NCBI RefSeq assembly: GCF_041381155.1
Contig: NC_091143.1
Span: forward strand, 40,564,996 to 40,628,995
DNA length: 64,000 bases
Source of the DNA: Argopecten irradians
Taxonomy: Eukaryota; Mollusca; Bivalvia; Pectinida; Pectinidae
Direction: 5' to 3'
Both the position numbers and the translations under genes were made by a program. The notes under the pieces are model-generated. The model saw only the letters and a list, made by a program, of their open reading frames with translations. It ran no database searches and was not told the DNA's origin. Below are positions 63,943 through 64,000 of the stretch, in pieces (position 1 is the first letter of the stretch; each line of letters opens with the position of its first letter).

Positions 63943-64000
63943 GTAAGATATCCATACACTGTCAGATAGTAAGATATACACAAAAATAGTAAGAAATCCA
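63943..64000 (+). repeat. Donor-site minisatellite, resumed after insertion
   Basis: 'gtaagatatccatacac', 'gatagtaagatatacac' and 'aatagtaagaaatcca' are three further, diverged units of the 63085 array, reaching the window edge. Confidence 0.75.

Overview
The window is animal nuclear DNA, AT-rich and intron-rich. Its many short dispersed repeats (Cg/CGCGAA-rich elements, foldback elements, tRNA-like SINE pieces) resemble those of bivalve molluscs; that placement is inference, because no species-diagnostic gene is present. No bacterial, organellar or viral gene was recognised.

Layout. (1) Positions 1-8456 hold repeats and no gene I can support. (2) 8546-15100 (+) is a complete six-exon gene for a secreted 703-residue protein with three von Willebrand factor A (vWA) domains. 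(3) 15101-21633 is a gene-free spacer of nested transposon-like elements. (4) 28946-21634 (-) is a second complete six-exon gene, a 1024-residue paralogue with the same architecture: signal peptide, vWA, Thr/Ser/Pro-rich linker, vWA, degenerate vWA. The two genes lie tail to tail, both have a TATA box close upstream, and every domain is a phase-1 module. They look like extracellular-matrix genes (shell matrix or byssus would fit), but tissue is not shown by sequence. (5) 29010-34707 is dominated by a 24-bp satellite. (6) From 34708 to the end lies a long WD40-repeat protein gene (+), of which I can place 18 exons (about 615 codons); it runs off the right edge.

The most unusual feature is in the WD40 gene. 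Intron 14 contains about 9.2 kb of a 61-bp tandem repeat whose unit is the 3' splice site itself: a branch-point-like CTAAC/CTTAC, a T-run, the AG, and the first 26 nt of exon 15. There are about 150 such acceptors. Only the last continues into the exon; joining exon 14 to a standard earlier copy reaches an in-frame TAA after eight codons unless the intron remainder is also removed. Farther down the same gene, the 5' splice site after exon 18 has also been multiplied, as a short array with unit AATA|GTAAGATATCC, again with an in-frame stop if a downstream donor is used. One gene therefore carries both an acceptor-site and a donor-site minisatellite. The same gene shows a probable one-base frameshift in exon 12 and a GC-AG intron after exon 15.

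All exon boundaries come from reading splice consensus and phase by eye. Copy numbers are length divided by period. No database search or transcript was available.
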